Shown here piece after piece: positions 56,132 to 64,000 of a stretch of 64,000 nucleotides of DNA (the stretch's first letter is position 1; every line of letters starts with the position of its first letter). Origin of the DNA: Candidatus Nitrosocosmicus agrestis (GTDB lineage Archaea; Thermoproteota; Nitrososphaeria; Nitrososphaerales; Nitrososphaeraceae). The stretch spans positions 47,230-111,229 of the forward strand of contig NZ_VUYS01000010.1 of the NCBI RefSeq assembly GCF_008389435.1, written 5' to 3'. The translations under genes were made by a program, and so were the position numbers. The notes beneath the pieces are model-generated. The model saw only the letters and a program-made list of their open reading frames with translations. It was not told where the DNA came from and made no database searches.

Positions 56132-56998
56132 TTGAATAAAATAATAAAGTCATCACTACCCCTAAATTTGTTGCTAATCTGCACTGTGGGAATTTTATCC
56201 CAATTTAGCACAGACTCATTAGCGCAGACCCCTGCCAGTACAACATGTGATCCTAATGCTCAAACACTTGTGAAGGGTAACACAGGTGAGATTGTTGTTA
56301 CACTACAAAATCTATTAGTAGAAAATGGATATATGGATAGACACTTTGTAGATGGAGATTTTGGACCCGGTACAGAGACAGCCGTTAAACAATTTCAAAT
56401 AGATAATAGTTTGACTACAGATGGAATCGTTGGTCCTTCTACATGGCAAGTATTATGTTCACCCCCAGTGTCGGCACTTTCTAATGAAACATCAGGTTTG
56501 ATGAACTGTGCTGGTGATATTGCAGATACCTCATGCTCCCCAAAACCTCTCCAAACTTTTGGATCGAGTGTTTACAAACCAATTACCGCACCTTTAGATA
56601 CTGCCGATTCAATTTATATCGCTGGTAAGACTGTATTCTTGGGTTCAAAAAATCTATCATCAACTCCATATCTTGTGACAGAGGAGCATTACACTGATCA
56701 GGGAATCCTAAAAGGTGTAGGAAATGTTACTAATAATCAGACTTACATAAGCACTCATTTGTCTGATGAATTAATCCAGAGTACGGGTAATGGGACAATG
56801 ACAACTCAAGATGGAGAAAGTATTGCTTGGATTGATTCTTCTATAGGAAGACCAGCTGAAAATGGTAGTTGGGTTTTCTATGAGATAATATTATTCAACA
56901 ATACGCAAAGCAAAACATTGGCTCTACTAAACAATAGTATCGGTTTAGTCAAGTCTACTGCAGGTAATGAACCGGACTACATGTGGCTTTTAAATTAG
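56132..56998 (+). CDS. Exported protein with a peptidoglycan-binding-like domain, 288 aa
   Basis: TTG start. A signal segment (about residues 9-32) ends at SLAQTPAS. The PG_binding_1-like domain (about 44-108) is clear: LVKGNTGEIVVTLQNLLVEN, GYMDRHFVDGDFGPGTETAV, KQFQIDNSLTTDGIVGPSTW. Archaea have no murein, so it probably recognises another surface polymer or is only a structural module. The remaining half is a second, beta-rich part (STPYLVTEEHYTDQGILKG, then SIAWIDSSIGRPAENGSWVF), unrecognised, and has two Cys. Presumably secreted or cell-surface. Confidence 0.75.
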   Translation: MNKIIKSSLPLNLLLICTVGILSQFSTDSLAQTPASTTCDPNAQTLVKGNTGEIVVTLQNLLVENGYMDRHFVDGDFGPGTETAVKQFQIDNSLTTDGIVGPSTWQVLCSPPVSALSNETSGLMNCAGDIADTSCSPKPLQTFGSSVYKPITAPLDTADSIYIAGKTVFLGSKNLSSTPYLVTEEHYTDQGILKGVGNVTNNQTYISTHLSDELIQSTGNGTMTTQDGESIAWIDSSIGRPAENGSWVFYEIILFNNTQSKTLALLNNSIGLVKSTAGNEPDYMWLLN

Positions 56999-57261
56999 AG
57001 ACCTATTTCGGTGACTAGATTGAAAGGTGCTTATAATACTATCAACTAATGTGGTTACCTATTACGGAACCTTATTCTATCTATTTTGATGACTCTAATG
57101 TTTATAAAAAATATGATTCAATGACTCAGTCCTACTTATTCTTAATCTTTTTGGATTCAAATAGGGTGAATGAAACAAGCCAAATTTGTTTCACATAACA
57201 CAATCTGCTTAATAGAAAATTTTATTATTTGTAAAAAATAACTCAAAACGACTTCACAAAA

Positions 57262-57681
57262 ATGATGGTAATAACAAAAAATATTTTGATTAAATCAAAA
57301 TCAGAAAATGATATTATCGATATCACAGATCAGATATCAAACATTGTTAAAGAAAGCCTGATAGAAAATGGGGCTGTAATAGTTTTTGTTGCTGGCTCAA
57401 CTGCAGCAATTACGACTATGGAGTTTGAACCTGGATTACAGAAGGACTTTCCGGAAATGCTGTCAAGACTGGCACCTAAAGATAATGAATATGCTCATGA
57501 TGCTACGTGGCATGATGGAAATGGACACTCGCATGTTAGAGCATCTTTGGTTGGACCAAACTTAACCGTTCCTATTGTAAATGGTCATTTAACACTTGGC
57601 ACATGGCAACAAATAGTGTTAGTGGAAATGGACACAAAACCTCGGGAACGCAAAATTATATTACAAATGATGGGCGAATAG
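57262..57681 (+). CDS. YjbQ/UPF0047 family protein, 139 aa
   Basis: Small trimeric fold of the YjbQ family. Key features: DITDQISNIVKESLIENGAV, VFVAGSTAAITTMEFEPGL, and the His-containing region YAHDATWHDGNGHSHVRASL followed by VPIVNGHLTLGTWQQIVLVE and a final ERKIILQMMG. Family knowledge: some members carry weak thiamine-phosphate synthase activity, and the conserved Asn-Gly-His/Trp-His set may bind metal. Normal length. The first ATG is at 57262; a second ATG is its next codon. Isolated. Confidence 0.88.
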   Translation: MMVITKNILIKSKSENDIIDITDQISNIVKESLIENGAVIVFVAGSTAAITTMEFEPGLQKDFPEMLSRLAPKDNEYAHDATWHDGNGHSHVRASLVGPNLTVPIVNGHLTLGTWQQIVLVEMDTKPRERKIILQMMGE

Positions 57682-58110
57682 ACCCTATTGCAGCTAGATG
57701 GTAATAATGACTATTTGACAAATGATAGATTGTTCATTATTAATAGTAATATTGTACTCCGGTTTTTACAAACCAGTATTCATGATTAATTTTTCTTTCT
57801 AAATAACATGTCCGATCAAATTGATATTTGCGTATTACATGTAAGAGTATTGTAAAACATCTCCTTGCAAATCTAGATCAATTATTCCGGAATTGAGTTT
57901 TCTAAGTGCTATGGATTTAAATTGTGTATCCATCAGGTTATGACTCAGTGACACCATCCGAATCTTCTACATGTCCACATCATTGCCGAATTTAATTTCA
58001 TCACTGCAATTTATTTTATAGTTGATTAAAGGATCAATTATCCTATATGATTCATGGGATGCTAAAATCAAAAACTAATAGAAAATATATAAAAAAAATT
58101 TATTTTGGAT
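57682..58110. other. Convergent spacer, no gene seen
   Basis: Between YjbQ and the Gln/Asn-rich repeat protein. No coding-like frame noted. Confidence 0.45.
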
Positions 58111-58584
58111 CTATTGCTGAGCTAATGCATTATTACCTGAATTCTCTTGGTTTTGGAAGTTAAAGTTGTTGCCCGAGTCTTCTGTATCGTCTCCAGAAAC
58201 TACTTGACTATTCTGTTCTGAAGATTGGGACTGAACAATTGCTTGTGAGGCACTGTTACCATCACCGTCGTCATCATTGGAATCTTGAGCTAATGCATTA
58301 TTACCTGAATTCTCTTGGTTTTGGAAGTTAAAGTTGTTGCCCGAGTCTTCTGTATCGTCTCCAGAAACTACTTGACTATTCTGAATAGATCGTTGAACTT
58401 GTGCTATAATTTGTGAGGCAGAATTTCCGTCATCGTCATCGTCATCGTCATGGTCATGGTGATGTCCACCTGCGAACGCCATTTGAGTATTGTAGTTTAT
58501 TCCTAGTGGAGACAAAGTCATTGCAATAGCTAAAGTCACAACTGCGGCTAAAATAGATACTTGTTTTTTATTAATATTTGTCAA
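58111..58584 (-). CDS. Exported Asp/His-rich, Gln/Asn-repeat protein, 157 aa
   Basis: A signal peptide at residues 1-38 ends MAFAGG. Then HHHDHDDDDDDDG, a His/Asp tract that could bind metal ions. The mature protein has two near-identical 56-residue units, each with GNSASQ, QNSQVVSGDDTEDSGNNF and NFQNQENSGNNALAQ. The regular Gln/Asn/Ser pattern is like amyloid-forming or curlin-type surface repeats; this is an inference from spacing, not a match. The DNA of the two units is identical over 98 bases (separate entries). Function unknown. Likely secreted and assembled outside the cell. Confidence 0.72.
   Translation of the reverse strand: MTNINKKQVSILAAVVTLAIAMTLSPLGINYNTQMAFAGGHHHDHDDDDDDDGNSASQIIAQVQRSIQNSQVVSGDDTEDSGNNFNFQNQENSGNNALAQDSNDDDGDGNSASQAIVQSQSSEQNSQVVSGDDTEDSGNNFNFQNQENSGNNALAQQ
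58118..58215. repeat. 98-bp direct repeat, copy 1
   Basis: Identical, base for base as far as I could read, to 58286-58383; 168 bases apart (56 codons), in frame in the Gln/Asn-repeat protein. Confidence 0.9.
58286..58383. repeat. 98-bp direct repeat, copy 2
   Basis: Partner of 58118-58215. Beyond it the codons differ while the protein stays similar, which points to a recent conversion of this part only. Confidence 0.9.
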
Positions 58585-59562
58585 ATTAGTAATTATTACC
58601 TAATTATATACAATATAACTTGTATCAAAAATAATTATGGTAAAATCGTCGGTAAAAATTTATCATATTATCAATGAATTCATAACTAAGATCTAGAAAT
58701 TGTTATCAGAAATCACTAAAGTAAAATATGTCCCAATCTTAGCAAGTATGTTTAGATTCTATAAATACCAGTAAACTAGCAACTTATGATTGTGTTTGAC
58801 AATTCAGTAGTAACGATTATTGACACAAACTTTAATTATACTATAGTTGCTTGCAATAACTCGTGATATTGGGTAACAGAAACTACTTTATAGATAAGAA
58901 AATTATTTGGGAAATGATCCATACGAAAGTTGTCGGCAAGATTATATGGTGCAGGAATTTTTGATACAACTTTGATTTTTACCATATTTACTAATTTGCA
59001 GATTGACAGTCACTATTGACGCATTCATTTTTATTTTAATCTGTTGTAAAAGATCATTCAAGGTTGTCTTAATATATGCTCAAAATCATATGTGGTTTCT
59101 CAAAGAGATAACTTTCAAAGCCTGTAATGTGTAAATTAACGACAGGCATCTTGAATATTGCCTTATCTTTTCTATCTAATGGATAAAGTAGATAATAAGT
59201 CAATCACTACAGTGGCCTAAAATGGCCTTATCTTAGGACCCCCTCCATGTCTATCCAGTGATAGATTTGAACTTGATTTAGTAGATAGTCTAGGTAAGAC
59301 TATCAATCTTCATTAGCATGGACTTTACCTTTTCCTAAAAATATTTTGAATAAGATACTCCTTGATGTTCCTTAAATTGTAACACAAAATTATGCTGTAA
59401 ACTTTCCAAAAAAAGATTTGTCTTCGGTTCTTTCTGATACCTTGTGTATTTGCATCACCTTTCTAACGGACAGGTTTTTTCAAGTTGTCCGGCCTGGTTA
59501 TAATTGATTGATTGATTGAAACAGCGTCACTTTAGGTCTTAAAAATTGTCAAATAATAAACA
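58585..59562. other. 1-kb gap, no clear gene
   Basis: Upstream of the repeat protein and of the small ORF at 59563. A 29-residue TTG frame near 58932 has some coding character. An attg x4 run lies about 59502-59518. Nothing else noted. Confidence 0.4.
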
Positions 59563-59736
59563 ATGACTGTTGTCATATTTGTGGAATTCGCATCAACTGA
59601 AATTCAGATATATTTACAAGGTAGAATATCTAAATACTCTGTAGGGTATGGTGAAATAAAAATGATTCATACTGTTGTTAGATACACTCCACGTAGAGAA
59701 ATTATAACGATCATAGGACATTTTCAATGGGGTTGA
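59563..59736 (+). CDS. Candidate small protein, 57 aa
   Basis: An ATG frame: MTVVIFVEFASTEIQIYLQG, YSVGYGEIKMIHTVVRYTPR, ending IIGHFQWG. Alternating hydrophobic residues suggest a small beta-rich fold. Arg/Gly/Val content is coding-like. It ends 54 bases before the ATG of endonuclease V and in the same direction, so the two could share a transcript. Not recognised. Confidence 0.4.
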   Translation: MTVVIFVEFASTEIQIYLQGRISKYSVGYGEIKMIHTVVRYTPRREIITIIGHFQWG

Positions 59737-59790
59737 CGACGGACAGAGTATTGCTGGTTTCTCTTTAGAAATTGCGACGTGGAAATTCTG

Positions 59791-60456
59791 ATGTACAATA
59801 CTAATCCATATGAATCAAATTACGGCAATAGAACCTCCTACGCTGAAGTAATCAAATTACAAAAAGAACTTGCAAAAAAAGTAATATCAAGGGATTGTTT
59901 CGATAGCAGCATTAGATCTATCTGTGGAGTAGATGTATCCTATAAAAATAATATTGCATACTGTTCAGCAGTAATAATTGACAAAGAAAATTTCAAAATC
60001 ATAGAAATGGTCAGCAGCGAAAGTAAGATAAAAAATCCATATATACCTAGTTTATTTATTCTAAGGGAATCCGAACCCATTCTTCAGACACTAAAATTAC
60101 TTACAAAATCATTTCAAATTTTGCTTGTGGATGGTCACGGTGTACTGCATCCTAGAAGATGTGGATTGGCGTGTTATGTTGGTATATCTACAAATCTACA
60201 TACCATTGGAGTTGCAAAAAGTTTGTTATGCGGTAACGTACAATCAAACAACTTTGTAAACCATGACGGAGAAACCCTTGGATACGCACTAAAATCCACT
60301 AATAACTTAAAGAAAGCGGCATATATCAGTGTTGGACATAAAATCAGTTTACCAACATCAATAGAATTGGTTAAGATGATAACAAAAACAAATCAATTTG
60401 TTCCAGAACCATTAAGAGTTGCTGACAAACTATCGAAAGAACAAAATAGCAAATAG
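59791..60456 (+). CDS. nfi: Endonuclease V, 221 aa
   Basis: Deoxyinosine-specific DNA repair nuclease that nicks near deaminated adenine. Conserved motifs: GVDVSYK with the first catalytic Asp; the PYIPSLFILRESEP region corresponding to the usual PYxPGxLxFRE with its Glu; and LLVDGHGVLHPRRCGLACYV with the second Asp. TLGYALKST follows near the end. The ATG at 59791 is chosen; a GTG four codons upstream is also open. Length normal. In an oxidative, low-repair-redundancy archaeon it would correct inosine, xanthosine and possibly loops or flaps. Confidence 0.93.
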   Translation: MYNTNPYESNYGNRTSYAEVIKLQKELAKKVISRDCFDSSIRSICGVDVSYKNNIAYCSAVIIDKENFKIIEMVSSESKIKNPYIPSLFILRESEPILQTLKLLTKSFQILLVDGHGVLHPRRCGLACYVGISTNLHTIGVAKSLLCGNVQSNNFVNHDGETLGYALKSTNNLKKAAYISVGHKISLPTSIELVKMITKTNQFVPEPLRVADKLSKEQNSK

Positions 60457-61212
60457 CACGAAACTACACCAAATGAATTAAATGAAATTTATCAAAATAT
60501 TACTAATTACTATGTACGAATATTCTGCAATAAAATTAATTATTGGATCTTTTAAGAATAAAAGGGATTCTAAAAAAATTAAGAATATAAAATTTTGAAA
60601 GGATTTAGATTCAGAATTATAAGTCATCATACCTAATAGATTTGCTTTAATATAGGACTAACTCATATCAGCCTATCATTATAATGAGATACTTAGTCTA
60701 CAAATTTATCAATAAATAAACAAATAAACAAATAAACAAGTTTATCAATTAGCGCAAAGACACTCTTCAGTTATAGGAAAAATCTTGGCATAATTTTGGT
60801 GTCTTACTTTTGGATACAATTTTTATCCGCTTCACAAATGGTTATTTCAATTTATCTCATAAACTAATCGCAATAGTGATACAAGTGTGAGAATGGTGAT
60901 TAAATATTTGTAGAAATATGGTTATTTCTTGAGTTCCTATGAGTTATAATTGAAGAGTCATTTCTTACAGTCGGTAATTCGGTTTCAGAATTGGAGTCAT
61001 TTTTTTGTTTAATAATTCTAATTTATCTCTCTCCCAATTATTTTAGGCATCTAGAATCTAATTACATTCCGGAAAGGAATTCAAATTTATTGTTGATATA
61101 TTGAAGTAAATTGCATTTACTAGTCTTTTCAAAATATTACATTGATTTATGATTTATAGTTGACATATGCATCTGAAATAATAACGGATCTAATATATGC
61201 AATGATGATTCA
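60457..61212. other. 0.75-kb gap with an octamer tandem repeat
   Basis: No gene seen. Contains the AACAAATA-type tandem at 60711-60738. Upstream promoter side of the histidine kinase. Confidence 0.45.
60711..60738. repeat. Octamer tandem tract (about 3.5 units of aacaaata)
   Basis: Perfect or near-perfect 8-bp units, flanked by similar acaaatttatcaat / acaagtttatcaat sequences. Simple-sequence tract with slippage potential. Confidence 0.65.
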
Positions 61213-61437
61213 ATGAAGAATTGTGTGAATCATCTTAAATCATTCAAAATATTTATCTATCATTTGGTCTAGATTATATCTATATTAAAGCAGTTAAAGT
61301 TCAAAAATGATCGGGGATTCATTAAGGATAGCGACGTCCTTGAATCTAATAAACTTAATGATGTTTTTGAATTTGTTAATTTCCTTTTTAAAACTAGTCC
61401 TCTTGGTGTTGATATTTATCTGGCCCGAAAAAATCTC
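61213..61437 (+). other. 5' in-frame extension of the histidine kinase, with one TAG
   Basis: In the same frame as the kinase, an ATG at 61213 opens 19 codons to a TAG at 61270-61272. From 61273 the frame is again open into the kinase. The 55 codons from 61273 to 61437 are strongly protein-like (LKFKNDRGFIKDSDVLESNK, then FEFVNFLFKTSPLGVDIYLA) and align with the beginnings of the two later input modules, yet contain no ATG, GTG or TTG. So the real N-terminus must lie here. The kinase may be initiated at a non-standard codon, read through TAG, or carry a recent nonsense mutation. Confidence 0.6.
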
Positions 61438-63531
61438 ATGGTGTTCTTTTCTGGGCGTGTTTTGAAAGAGTCTAATCTATGCCAATCCATAAAGAGTGGA
61501 TCGAGAATAAGAATAATTACAAACATTACTAAAAAGGATATTCCTCACTGTGAAAAATTACTATCGAAGGGTCTTGCAATAAATCACGTGCCTGAACTCG
61601 ACGGTGAAAATATGATATTAAATGATAGATTTCTCCTTAGTTTTACAATCCACAGGAGGAATTCTATAGACATAAGAATATCTAATGTTAAGGAAGTTAT
61701 GGATCCCCATTTTTTAAGACTGCAACAAATATTGTTTAATAAGTTATGGGCGGATTCTATTCCTGCGAAATTCAGAGTATATGAATTAAAAGAAGAAAAA
61801 AAATTTAATCCCATCATCCAATTGCCTAAAACAGAAGTAATAGAAAATCCTATTGAAATTGAGAAACGATTATCTGATTTCATTAGGAATTCAACTACCA
61901 TATGTACATGTACTTCAATTGGTGGAATCCAGATGATCCAAAAATATTTCCTTAATTTACACAAAGAAACAATGAAAAATTATCTAGCCGGGAAATACAA
62001 GGGGACAAAATGGATTACTACAGTTAATGATGAAATGGAGGTACAAACATTAAAAAAAATTCTAAACGATAGCATGGAGATAAGGCATATCCCTAATGTA
62101 TCTGCATTAACAAATTTTGCTTTCAATGATGACTTTTTTGTATCATCAATTGATAGAATGAAAGACGGTAATTTAATGACGAGTTTAATAATTAGTAATG
62201 ATCCTTTGTACTTAAATCACTATCGATCTATATTTGAAGAAATGTGGAAATCCAGTCAGCGAATTGAAGATCGCTTCATGGATATTAAAGAAAATATCTC
62301 AGATAGTATTAGTTTACTATATAACCCAGAAGAGGCTGTAGCATTTGCAAGGAAGGTATTTGAATCCGCCAAGCAAGAAATTTTAATAATACTTTCATCC
62401 ACTAATGCAGCTTTTAGACTAGATCAAAATAAGGAGTTTGCTATGCTAAATGAAAACTCAAAAAAAGGCATTAAGGTGAAAGTCATAATACCTCTGAAGA
62501 AAGCAATGGATAATGAAATTAGGGAGATAGTATCAAAATATCCATTTATTGAATTTAGGTTTCTTCCATTTACTACATTTTTTCTAATTGGAACTGCTAT
62601 AATAGACAGGCAAAAGATAATATCATTTGAAGTAAAAAATGATACTAAAAAGAGTTATTTTGGTGCTATACGCTTATGCTTGTTCATTGAAAGCAAATCA
62701 ACTGCACTATCTTTCGGCACTTTATTTGAAAATTTGTGGAAGCAAACGGAGTTGTACAAACAATTACAATCAATTGAAAGGCTCCAAAACGACTTCATAA
62801 ATATTGCTTCACACGAATTGAGAACTCCCATTCAGTCAATTATGGGATTTGCAGAAATTCTTCGAAGGGATCAAGATTTATCCAATCATAAAGAACATAT
62901 CGACGCTATCAGAAGAAATGCAATTCGTATCAAAGAGCTTTCCAATAGATTAATTGAAGTAACCCAAATCGATAACAAATTATTAAAATTAAAAAGCGAA
63001 ACTTTTGACTTCAAGGCGTTAATCTTGGAAGTCATCAAGGAACAAAATAGGAGAAGAATTGATAAATTCAGATCACCAAGGATCGATTTAAAATGTATAT
63101 ACAGGTCTGATTCAAAATGGCATTACCTTACAAATAGTCCAAATCAAATTCCTATTCTGATAACGGGTGATAGAATCAGGTTGTCACAGGTACTGACGAA
63201 TCTCATAGATAATGCATATCAGGCTATTTCGCTTGCAAAAGATGGTCAGAGTAGAACAGTTATAATTAAAATTGAAAAAGTAATTCATCTTGCATCAACA
63301 ACTACTACACCTAAGCGTTGGTTGGTAATAAGTGTCGTTGACAGCGGTATTGGTATTCATCCCGATTTAGTTCCAAGATTATTTGCCAAGTTTACAACGA
63401 ACTCAAGCAATGGATTAGGTCTTGGGTTATATTTTTCCAAAGAAATTGTCAGTGAGCATGGTGGAAAAATATGGGCCAAAAATAATAAAAATGGCAAAGG
63501 ATCCACAGTTAGTTTTAAACTCCCACTTTGA
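61438..63531 (+). CDS. Sensor histidine kinase with three repeated input modules, 697 aa from first ATG
   Basis: Cytoplasmic sensor kinase, no membrane segments seen. Input part: three related modules of about 165 residues, each ending in a similar helix, ILFNKLWADS (98-106), IFEEMWKSS (265-273) and LFENLWKQT (429-437). Module cores also correspond: KSGSRIRIITN, KYKGTKWITTV, KKGIKVKVII. They look like the PLD-like sensory fold of TrmB-type regulators (inference). Transmitter: HisKA with phosphoacceptor His459 in NIASHELRTPIQSIMGF, then the N box around LSQVLTNLIDNAYQA, VVDSGIGIHPDLV and SNGLGLGLYFSKEIV of the HATPase. The first ATG cuts module 1, see the upstream entry. No response regulator is adjacent. 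Confidence 0.88.
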   Translation: MVFFSGRVLKESNLCQSIKSGSRIRIITNITKKDIPHCEKLLSKGLAINHVPELDGENMILNDRFLLSFTIHRRNSIDIRISNVKEVMDPHFLRLQQILFNKLWADSIPAKFRVYELKEEKKFNPIIQLPKTEVIENPIEIEKRLSDFIRNSTTICTCTSIGGIQMIQKYFLNLHKETMKNYLAGKYKGTKWITTVNDEMEVQTLKKILNDSMEIRHIPNVSALTNFAFNDDFFVSSIDRMKDGNLMTSLIISNDPLYLNHYRSIFEEMWKSSQRIEDRFMDIKENISDSISLLYNPEEAVAFARKVFESAKQEILIILSSTNAAFRLDQNKEFAMLNENSKKGIKVKVIIPLKKAMDNEIREIVSKYPFIEFRFLPFTTFFLIGTAIIDRQKIISFEVKNDTKKSYFGAIRLCLFIESKSTALSFGTLFENLWKQTELYKQLQSIERLQNDFINIASHELRTPIQSIMGFAEILRRDQDLSNHKEHIDAIRRNAIRIKELSNRLIEVTQIDNKLLKLKSETFDFKALILEVIKEQNRRRIDKFRSPRIDLKCIYRSDSKWHYLTNSPNQIPILITGDRIRLSQVLTNLIDNAYQAISLAKDGQSRTVIIKIEKVIHLASTTTTPKRWLVISVVDSGIGIHPDLVPRLFAKFTTNSSNGLGLGLYFSKEIVSEHGGKIWAKNNKNGKGSTVSFKLPL

Positions 63532-63638
63532 GTAGAACCAAGCAAGTTCAAATTCCACAGCAACATTTGAAAACCCAAGTAGGCGTTGATTACGTCTTGG
63601 TATGTGTTGATTATCTTGCTATTACATCTGGGACTTAA
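63528..63638 (+). CDS. Coupled tail ORF after the histidine kinase, 36 aa
   Basis: A TTG overlapping the kinase stop (63528-63530) opens a frame reading MSRTKQVQIPQQHLKTQVG then VDYVLVCVDYLAITSGT. Strand-like hydrophobic pattern and composition look coding. Either a coupled microprotein or the shifted true C-terminus of the kinase gene. Not recognised. Confidence 0.3.
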   Translation: MSRTKQVQIPQQHLKTQVGVDYVLVCVDYLAITSGT

Positions 63639-63846
63639 TTTCTAACAATACCTGAGAATATCATAACTGCTTTAGCATTCTTACGATTTATTTTTCATCG
63701 ACTTTGAATTACCGTATCATATATGCTAGAAAATTATCAAATACTCTGCAATATCCTTTATAATTATATCCAAATACAAAAAGGCCATTCCTTGACCAAC
63801 TTCTAATCATGTCCCTCCTTTATAAGGCTTACAAATTGTAAGAAAT

Positions 63847-63856
63847 ATTTATATAT
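63847..63856 (+). promoter_or_regulatory. TATA box of the second Hsp20
   Basis: atttatatat, 27-36 bases before the ATG at 63883; transcription would then start at or just before the initiator codon (leaderless or nearly). Confidence 0.5.
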
Positions 63857-63884
63857 TGTAATGTGTATTACATATATTACACAT
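63857..63884. promoter_or_regulatory. Overlapping inverted repeats at the Hsp20 start (operator candidate)
   Basis: TGTAATGTGTATTACA (63857-63872) is a 6-bp perfect inverted repeat around GTGT. A second pair, ATGTGTA (63861-63867) with TACACAT (63878-63884), overlaps it and reaches the start codon. Lying immediately after the TATA box, it is well placed for a heat-shock repressor that blocks RNA polymerase. Confidence 0.45.
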
Positions 63885-64000
63885 GAATAATAAAGATATA
63901 ATACCAAATGACTGGTTTAACAGATTCTTTGACTTGCCTTTTGGAAGAAGGGGGAGAAGTCTACTTAATCGATGGAATACAAGTGATATTTTTGATAATG
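63883..64000 (+). CDS. hsp20: Hsp20 family protein, N-terminal part (cut by window)
   Basis: Only 39 codons are in the window: MNNKDIIPNDWFNRFFDLPF, then GRRGRSLLNRWNTSDIFDN, where the frame leaves the window. The WFNRFFDLPF/RRG style N-terminus and the near-leaderless promoter match archaeal Hsp20s and the relative at 52769-53425 (FWNLFDTDPFQEF). The alpha-crystallin domain lies beyond the window, so the call is by N-terminal similarity. Confidence 0.6.
   Translation, partial: MNNKDIIPNDWFNRFFDLPFGRRGRSLLNRWNTSDIFDN

Overview
The window looks like a chromosome segment of a soil-type ammonia-oxidising archaeon (Thaumarchaeota/Nitrososphaerota, Nitrososphaerales; a Nitrosocosmicus-like genome is my best guess). 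The reasons are strong A+T richness, archaeal TATA-like boxes with few Shine-Dalgarno sites, an archaeal-type family B DNA polymerase end at the left edge, an extra proteasome-like hydrolase, an ALG11-like glycosyltransferase, many small exported Asn/Thr/Ser-rich proteins, and unusually open spacing (I estimate about 58% coding). No amo, ribosomal RNA, tRNA or CRISPR locus is visible, so the placement is inference.

Layout. 0-8 kb: PolB end, exported proteins and an Ntn-hydrolase. 8-17 kb: flavin reductase-like protein, two exported Cache-domain paralogues, dodecin, a zinc alcohol dehydrogenase and several microproteins. 17-24.5 kb: a gene graveyard, a large Asp-box protein with a glutamine-amidotransferase-like C-terminus, and a decayed IS6/IS240-like element. 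24.5-29 kb: EamA transporter, bactofilin-like membrane protein, decayed genes, cupin. 29-33 kb: GH63-type glycosidase, metal-dependent cyclase-family hydrolase and short-form 6-phosphogluconate dehydrogenase, with an HAD-IIB sugar phosphatase further on at 40 kb. 33-38 kb: cytochrome b/molybdopterin oxidoreductase fusion and a MarR-MFS efflux pair. 38-49 kb: frameshifted beta-lactamase-fold gene, DUF190, DUF488, a Cys/His-rich protein, a MaoC-like protein and two ion transporters. 49-54 kb: class III nucleotidyl cyclase, GT4 glycosyltransferase, membrane protein, Hsp20. 54-64 kb: YoaK-type membrane protein, exported peptidoglycan-binding-domain protein, YjbQ, a Gln/Asn-rich repeat protein, endonuclease V, a sensor histidine kinase with three repeated input modules, and the start of a second Hsp20.

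The genes suggest an envelope- and environment-facing accessory region: exported sensors and adhesin-like proteins, transporters, signalling enzymes and stress proteins. Compatible-solute or storage-sugar turnover (GH63, HAD phosphatase, 6PGDH) is a plausible shared theme but is not proved.

The points most worth a second look are: the histidine kinase reading frame, which continues upstream of its first usable start through a single in-frame TAG; a clean frameshift in the beta-lactamase-fold gene; three genes whose stop codons overlap a short, coding-looking out-of-frame tail; three 10-bp-phased TGATCA palindromes upstream of dodecin; and several multi-frame gene remnants. I did not find a convincing wholly new multi-gene system.
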